The notes under the pieces: model-generated
What the model was told of the DNA's origin: nothing
Database searches by the model: none
The model's input: only the letters and a program-made list of their open reading frames with translations
Origin: Ahaetulla prasina
Taxonomy: Eukaryota; Chordata; Lepidosauria; Squamata; Colubridae
Direction of reading: 5' to 3'
Assembly: GCF_028640845.1 (NCBI RefSeq)
Contig: NC_080542.1
Coordinates: 61,455,064-61,519,063 of the forward strand
Length of the DNA stretch: 64,000 nt
Position numbers and translations under genes: made by a program
Shown: piece after piece, positions 21,101-30,100 of the stretch
How the letters are laid out: each line of letters begins with the position of its first letter
Numbering within the stretch: position 1 is the stretch's first letter

Positions 21101-24100
21101 ACAAATCACACTCATCATGTAGTCCTTAGTGGAACTAAATCTACATGGAGGCAAATAAGCATTGGGGTACCCCAAGGTTCCATTTTAGCCCCAGTACTTT
21201 TCAATATCTTCATAAACTATTTAGATGAGGGAATAGAAGGGGAACTTGTTAAATGTGCAAAATCTACACTAAACTGGCAGGAATAACCAACACCCCAGAA
21301 GGTATGTTCAAGATCCAGATAAATCTTGACAGACTTTAACAAAAAAGTCAACACAATTTTAGATTGCATTAATGAAGAGATAGAATCAAGATTACATGAA
21401 GTATTAGTACTGCTTTATAAAGTCTTAGTAAGACCACACTTGGAATACTGCACCCAGTTTTGGTCACCATATTATAAAAAAAGATGTAGAGACTCTGGAA
21501 AGAGTGCAGAAGAGAGTAACAAAGATGGTTAGGGGGCTGGAGACTGAAATGTGAAGAACTGTTGTAGGAATTGGGTATGTCTAGTCTAGAGAAAAGGACT
21601 AGGGATGACATAGCAATGTTCCAATATTTGAGGGGCTGCCAGAAAGAAGAAAAGGTCAACCTATTTTCCAAAGTACCAGAAGGCAAAACAAGAAACAATG
21701 AATGGAGAGAAGCAAGCTAGAATTAAAGAAAATTTTTCTGCAGAACAATTAACCAGTGGCACAGCTTGTCTTCAAAAGTTGTGGGTGGTCCATCACTGGA
21801 GACTTTTAAGAGACTAAACCATCATTTGTCTGGAATGGTATAGAATCTTTTCCTTTAGCAGGGGGCTTGATAGAACAGGTGTGTCAAATTGGTGGCCCGT
21901 GGGCCTGATTCCTCACATCCATTCCAGCTCTGCGAAAGGGGAAAATGTCTCAAAACGTCATGTGAAGAGAACCTGACACAGCGAGTTTGAAACCAGTGGA
22001 CTAGAAGTTCTAGGTCTCTAAAGTCCATTCTAACTCTTAGTCTTTTATTTGGAGAGACACTGATTATGTAACAAATTCTGAATCTAAAGCAGTAAATCAT
22101 GCAAGCAATGATAGCATAATGTAGATTGAATTTAAAGCAGCTTCTCCCATTCTTAATTGTCTCCTGATGATAGCATTTATTTCTTGTCACTACAGATTAA
22201 TAGCATATCAGCAGAAAATTCAGAGGGAAGCTGATGGTCAGTGACTTGTATTTTATACATCCCTGATCTAGAGATTTATTTAATCTATGCATCTGCCAGC
22301 AAAGTAGAATTGAATATTTTATTTATTTAATATATAGCATAAGGTTGAATAAAATACAGGGTTTAGAATCCCTTTTTATTCAAACAAGGTTTTATTTGAA
22401 AAAAAAAAAGCTTCTGTTAAACTATAGAAAGGATTATAGTCAGGATCTATAATATTTTGTTGTGAGACTTTATTGTGTGTTGGAAGATTCTAACAAATGT
22501 TAGAAACTAATAATTTTTAATAATTTTTCCATTTGTTTGTTTAGTTAGCTATTATATGCTGTGGGTTGTTATTATCTGGTCTGTTTGTAGACATGTGAAT
22601 TAATGTTTTTGACCATACTGAACTTTTTTGATAGTTCATACAAGTAACTATTGCAGGACTACATTCAGGACTATAACAGCTACTTTATTTATACTTACTT
22701 AGCTTTGAGAGCAAAAGAAAAACTAAATATTTTTAAATGAATCTCAGTATTAATAGCACTAGCCTTATCAGCATCTCTGCTTTCTAAAATTGTTCTAGAT
22801 GAACTTCTTTGATGAATTCCAGATGGAGGGTGTCTCTGCAGAAAATAATGAAATTTATTTAGAACTGGCACCTGAAAACCTTTCCAGGGCTTTAAAAACT
22901 GCTCAGAATGCTAAGACAGTGAAAATCAAATTGACTAATAAACAGTGTCCTTGCCTTACAGTATCCATGGAGCTGGTGAGTAGAGAATTATTCTAAGTCT
23001 AATGTCAGTCTTCCCATCAAAGGAGAATTGCAGTGTATTCAGATATTTGATCAATAATAAAATGTACAGTTGTGTAAATGCTCATGACGCAGTAACTTCT
23101 TTCAGCATAACTTTTACTCAAGGGGATCTTCATATTGTTGAACATTTTGATACGGTTATCCCTGATATTATGGCATTTTAGCTCTTTGAAGTCCTCAGGT
23201 TCACTATATAGTATCAAAGGAAAATAATAGCTTTCAGTTTAGCTAAATTATGGTACTTATACTTGGTTACCTTTGCATGAGGATCAGTTTGGGGTTTTTA
23301 TAGTTCACACAAACCATATAAAAAATGACGACATAGACTCAAGGGAAATCTGTTGCTACTTATTTCTGCGTGATTTAATTTATTAAACAATAGAGATCTG
23401 CATGTTAAGATTCAGGCTATGAAGAAGTGACTAGTGGGTTCAAAGCACGTTTTGCACTGTAAGTAAAATTTGTCCTCTAAGTTTCCAGGTAGCAGTGATT
23501 TCAAATTTGATTTCCAGGACTTTGATAATTGATTTCTTGAAAATTTGGCTGTGAAATTTGTCTAAACTTCTGGTCCAGGCAAACATTCAGAAGGAAATGA
23601 TTAAGGGTAACCGTGTTTCATTATAACTATCCACACATGATTGGAGAAGAGATAACTTTATGGTACCAATTTTCACAGGCTTGAAGTCGTGGTGTTACTT
23701 GCAGCTATGAAGGAGTTGCTTTCTGGTATAAAATAGTTAATGGATGTTGCAGTGAAATGTAATTCTTTAAATAGCCAAAAATCTTTTGGTCATATAAAGT
23801 TTCTTTCTTCCAGCCTTCTTTGTCAACCAGTAGCCGCATTGTGACTCATGACATTCCTGTGGGAGTTATCCCCAGAAAACTGTGGAATGACTTCAGAGAA
23901 CCCAGTGTGCCCAACTTCGATGTAAGTAACTTGATTTTCAGAGAATTGAAACTAGATTTTAAAAACAGTTTTATCTGGTTTCTTCTAAAATTTCTTGTTA
24001 CATTTAAGCTTTATTGCAGCAAATTTCTTATGTTTTTGGCATAGCTGTTAAAACAAATATCCTTTTTTGTTCTTCGCATTTATGTTGATTTGATACCAGT

Positions 24101-27100
24101 GAACATTTTTATCTGGGATCTTTCTGATATTTTTATGATTTTCACACTGATTTTTATGCATTAGCGCCATGCATCAGATTATAAGAGATACTTCCAAATA
24201 TAAGACTGTAATTCAGTCCAAGGTTTAATTCCACAAAACATGACAGGTGACACTGAAAAGTAGCTTGAAATCATAAACCAAATTAATCATAGTCAAGATC
24301 ATGACAAAAGAACAAAACAAAAGAATCTCCATGGAGGAACTACATTTCTTATGCTCAAGATTCCCTACCACAAACCAATTCTTAAATATGGGCTATAGAA
24401 ACCCTTGCATCACTCAGTTGATGTTCATTAAGCCTCATCTCACTCGGTTACTTGTCTTAATATAGTTAATACTTATTAAGCCGGAACTAGAACATTTTCG
24501 AGTGAGCTTTATTGCCAAGGTGCTTAGCCTGATTCTTTTCTTCACATGTTGTAGGTGGTTCCTTGGAGCAGGGGTCTCCAAGCTTTGCTGGCTGAGGAAC
24601 TCTGGGAGTTGAAGTCCACAAGTCTTAAAGGGACCAAGGTTGGAGACCCCTGCCTTGGAGTATTGAGACAAGTCTTGATTCTGGCTTAAGTTCTAAGACA
24701 GAGTCAACTTAATTGATGCAGATAGTTAAGTAGAATCCTTCTCTGAGGAGTTAGCCCAAACTCAGGCCATGGTGCAACATAAATACTTCGACACAGAGCA
24801 AGTTCATCTAACTTACTGCAAGAGGAGGTTTTTAAACTTTGCTGGCCTGTCTTTCCCTATATCTAGAATTTTCATTTGAATGATGTAGGAAGGAAAAAGA
24901 TATATTTATCAGCGTGGCCTGGTTCAGAGTTTAGTTATAGTTTTTTTTTTATTGAGTTAAATTTGGGTGAGTTCACCCAAAACTATATATTCAATCATGT
25001 GCTGAACCGTAGAATGTCATTTGGTTCTAAATTAGCTTAATTCTCCATGGGATAATCTATCATCCTGGAAAGTGTCACTGCCAAGATATTCCTAGGTCAT
25101 CTAGAGTGCTACTGATTTTACTGAGTCCTTCGGGAGAAGGGCGGTATAAAAATTTAAATAAATTAAATAAATAAATAAATACTGATTTTATTTTGCAGGT
25201 CAGTATTTATTTACCTGTGCTGAAGACCATGAAATGTGTTGTGGAGAGAATGAAAAATCTCAGCAGTTCTGTTGTAAGTTACAATATGTTTAATTGTTAA
25301 GGCATATTTGGGAAGAGAGTTAAATATAATTGAGTTGCATTTCTACTTAATTATTGCAGAATTTTGGGACATACTATTTTAAGATGGTGTTTATATAATC
25401 AGTAATTGTATAAATTGCTTTCTCAAAATGAATTACAGATAAAACAGATCCATTGTAGGTTAGATCATGATGGGAATAATAAGATATTAATCTTTTTGTT
25501 TTCTCTCCTTTAAGTTATGACACAGGCTGATTTGGCACATAAAGTATATTAGGATTTGGTTTCTCAGCTTTTCAGTCTTGCAAATGAGCAAAGACTTCAA
25601 GTTTGTTTGGTCAATATCTGATAGTAATCTAATATGCAAACATATATATTTGATATTGAATGCTTGCCAAGATATTACGGCTGTGCAGCACTTAGAATTC
25701 ATTTTGGGGAAAGGAATTTCAGTGTTTTATAGGCACAAATATAACACATTCTAGCAGCATCTTTTAATCAGTTGTATCTTCATCATGCTGCAGAGAGAAG
25801 CCCCTACAGTTCTGGGAAAAGATGTTGCCTTAAAAGATGATTCATTAGTGCCTTTTGCATACTGTGAAGCACCTTTGAATTTTAAGTGCTGCATAACATC
25901 AACATGCAAATATAGAGAGAGATCCACCAGTTCCTAAACAGAAACTGCGAAGAAAGGACAGTGAGATTTGCTATTTTTCACAAATTGTGTAACTCATATC
26001 ACACCCCGGTGCTAATTGTCATAGTGGCTAAGATAATAGTGGTCCAAATGATTTTTTGTGGAGTGTCAGATTTTGCATTATATTTTGCACTAGCAACCAA
26101 ATTGTGAAATGCTAAGATGTCTCCTTCAAAGATTGACTGATATAATCAGTATGGTAAATTATAAAAACATTTATTGGAAGGCTCATTAGACAATTTATTC
26201 TCACCTTTATTCTCAGTTCTTTGTCTATTTTTCCAGCCAAATGGGCAGCCTCTCAAAAAAACAACAACCACTTTTCATCCATGCATCATTTTTATTTTAA
26301 AAAAATGTTATGAAGCCTCTATTGTGTAAATAAAATGAAACTAGTGACTGTTACTTTTTTTTCACCCAGTTCCCTTCCCCAATTTTTGGTCAATTTTTGG
26401 CAGGTAATAGAAGCAAATCTAAATGGAGAGATGGAATTGAAAATAGAAACTGATCTAGTGTGTATTACAACTCACTTTAGAGATCTTGGAAATCCTCCCT
26501 GGGGTAAGCATTTTACTTCCTCTTTTTTTTTTCCGACCAGGAGAGATTTCACAGATCTTTACAAATGAAATAGTACAATGAGGCTAGAGGTATTTTACTG
26601 GGAATAAAGTCCCATTGAAAAGAGAGTGCTTTACATCTGCATGTAGCACTATATTACACATCACAGAATTGCAGAAGTGATAGTGACCATAAGGGTTATC
26701 TTGCCATTGCTCTTGAATGTTAACAAAACTCCCCTTATTCATGATCTTATTGTGAACACAGTAGCCACCTTGGCATTATAATGCAGATTTGGATGAGCTT
26801 AGAAGGTGTTCTGCAGTGATGTGCTGGAGTTGGCTTTTATCAGCTCACAAGAGCAGATTGCTAAAGTTTCTGGAATTTTGTGATTTGGTTGGGAGCAGAG
26901 CTGAGCCACTATGTGTTGTGAAAACAATGGAGCCAAAAGAGTATTTACCAGCACATCACTTATGTTCCCCCTATGTGAGATGTAAAACACCTGGTACCAG
27001 CTGTGATCCTGAGAAAATGGGGGTGCAGTTTCATCTGGAAAGCCTCAACAATTTTCAGAGAGTCTTTCATTTCAGAGAAATTTTATTTATAAAATTCTGC

Positions 27101-30100
27101 CGGCAGTCCATCTGGCCCTGGCGTTTTATCATTCTTTTGTCTTTTAATCACCTCTGTCAATTCCATCCTTGTTATTTTTTCATTTAACATAGTTTTCACC
27201 ATTTCAGATACTTTGGGTAGTCCTGTGTTTCCTAAATATTGCAATATTTCTTCGTCTGGCACTTTTTCTTGGTTGTATAATTTTCTATAGAACTCTTGAA
27301 TTATTTTCTTTTTACTCATTTTGGTACTGTAAGTTTCCCTTCTCATCTTGCAATTTACTTATCAATTTCTTCTATTTCTCCTTTTTCAACTTGTTTGCTA
27401 TACCATCTTCCCGGTTTATTTGCATTTTCAAAAAAAATGTTTTGATCTTTTAATTTGTTGTGCCAAACCTTCTTTTTCCATTACATTTAAATTATGTTTT
27501 ATTGTTTCCATTTGTAATTTTAATTTTCTTGTCTGAGGTTCTCTTTGTAGATCAGTTTCAAGTCTTTTATACTCTTGTTCTAGTATCTGTTGCTTTTGTT
27601 TCTTCTTATTTTTTCTAGCAATGTAGATTATAGCTAACACTCTAGCACAGGCTTTGGCTGTGTCCTATATATTTTGTAATGAGGTCTTTTCTGTTCACTT
27701 TGAAGAAGAATTTCATTTCTTGTTCAATTGTTTTAATTCATTCTTTATCTTTTAATATTGGCTGATCCAGCATCCATCTCATCTGTTTCCTTTGTCCCTT
27801 CTAACTAATTTTTATTAGATTATGATCAGCCCATAAGTTCGTTTCTATCTGTATGTCTTGCAGATTAGTGCTCAGTTCCGGGGACATCTATATCATGTCA
27901 ATTCTAGACCGTGATTGGTGTCTATTTGAGTAAAATGTATCTGATTTTTATCTGAGTTTATTTCTCTCCATGTATCCTGTATACTTATTTCTTCTGCCAT
28001 TTTGAAAACAGTCCCGAAAGAGTCCTTCTTACTTTTTACCTATTTTACTACTTTTATGGTTCAGTTTTGTATCTACAGTTGCAATTAAGTCTCCTATTAT
28101 ATATATATTTTCATACTCTATTTCAATTATCTTCTTATGCATTTTTTAATAAAATTCTTCTAGTCTGTTATTTGGTTATAAATTGCTATCAAAAGTATAT
28201 ATTTTTTATTTATCACTAGCTCCACCATCAAAATTCTCCCTTCTTTATCTTTGTAAATTTGTTTGGCATTTATTGTTTCCTTAATATATAAAGCCAACCC
28301 TCTTTTCTTTTGTTTTGCTAGTGAAAAATAGACTTTCCCAATCTTGGGGTATTCCAATAATTTACTGTGTTGAGTTTTAATGTGAATTTCTTGGAGGCAA
28401 GGTGTAATTTTTTCCCCTTTTCATAGGAGAATTCAATCCATTTATATTAACTGAGAGAAGTTTGGTTTCAGCTTCCATCTTCATCACTTATATACGGGTC
28501 TTGCTCTCCTAGTTGTTCTTATTTCTCTCTTGTCTTTTCCTCTCACTCCCTCTCATTCTGCTCACTCTATTTTCTCAGCCCCTCACTTTCTTCTTGCTAT
28601 GTGTTTATTTCTTCTCTGGTTTGTTCCTCTTGTTTCTTGTATTCTATTTCTTCTCTTGTTTCCTGTCCCTCATTTGCACTAAAACGGTAATCAAAATTTT
28701 TTAATGCCTTGTATAAAGTATCCAGTCTATCTTTTTTCATTCCAATTCCCCTTAGGCACCAACCATTTAAAATTTATATTATACTTGATCAATTTCCCAG
28801 TCAAGAATTGATATTGTTTCCTTAAACCTCTAATTCTTCTTGGAACCTGTTTCAGAACAATGATTTCTTTTTCTTTGTATTGCAATGGTTCATCTTTTGC
28901 CTTTTTAAGTTTATCTTCTCTTGTTAATTGTTTTAACAAATCTCACTTGGAAGTTTATGTCTTTTCACATAGCCCGTATGTATTCTGAATATTTCATCCA
29001 TCGCATTATCCTCCTGTTTATTTAAATTTAAAACCTCGGCTACTATCTCTATCATACCTAAGAGCTCTTCTCCTTTTTCTTCTTCAATATTTTGGAATTG
29101 TAAATAATAAGCCTTCTCCATTTCAAGCATTATTACTGAATCTGTAAGCTCTTTATTTTCTTGCATCGGTCTTTGATTTATTTCATCTACCTTTTTCTCT
29201 TCTTGTTCTGACTTTTCTGTTTTCTGAATCCTTTGTTCATTCTTTGTTATCATTTGCTGAAAATTCCCTATTTTTTCATCCAAATTATGTATTTTTTCTT
29301 TCATCTCTTTCACACCACTTTTCATTTCTCCCAACTCATTTTTCATCTCTCCCATGCTGCTTTGAATCCTCACTTCCTATTTCTTTGTCTTCAGTTGCCC
29401 CAGCTTTGTTCTGGCCATAATGGCCGTTCCTCTTCTCCATTGGTCAGGAGGGTGTGATCAAATGAAAGAACCCTGCTCTTCTGTGATCAATGAGGGATCC
29501 CTCCTTTCTTTGTCACCCCTCCAAGGGGACTTTAGCCCCTTAGGGCTTCCTAACAGAAAAGTATCGGCCGGTATTCATGGAGCTGTACTATCCAGTGACT
29601 GTCCTGCTGCAACGCCAAATTGGAAGTCCCAATTATAATGTTTAAATACTATGGAATTTAGAGCTAACCTTACAAGTCTGGGTGTAGATAACAAAATACT
29701 TTCTGTTTGAATTTTAGTATCTTTGGATGAGTCTCAAAACTCTACTCACGAAAGAGACCCTATGAATATGGCTGAGGCACGCATTGATATTAAGAGACTT
29801 CTCCAATTCCTTGCAGGGCAGCAAGTCAACCCCACAAAAGCACTATGTAGTAAGTGTTCCTTTTTGGATAGTCTTAATCAGTTTAGTCTTAATCTAGGTA
29901 CATTCAATTATATAAAATATTAGATAGAATTTGCCATTCTTTTCTATAAAATGAAAATGTCCACTAGTTAATTTATTCAAGTTGAACCAATGGTGTTCAA
30001 TGGAGGATCAGTTCTGGATCAAATATTTATTTGTTTTTCCTCAATTTCTACAGTTGTCCATCTCAACGCTTGTGGGTGACTTATAATTAAAACATACAAT

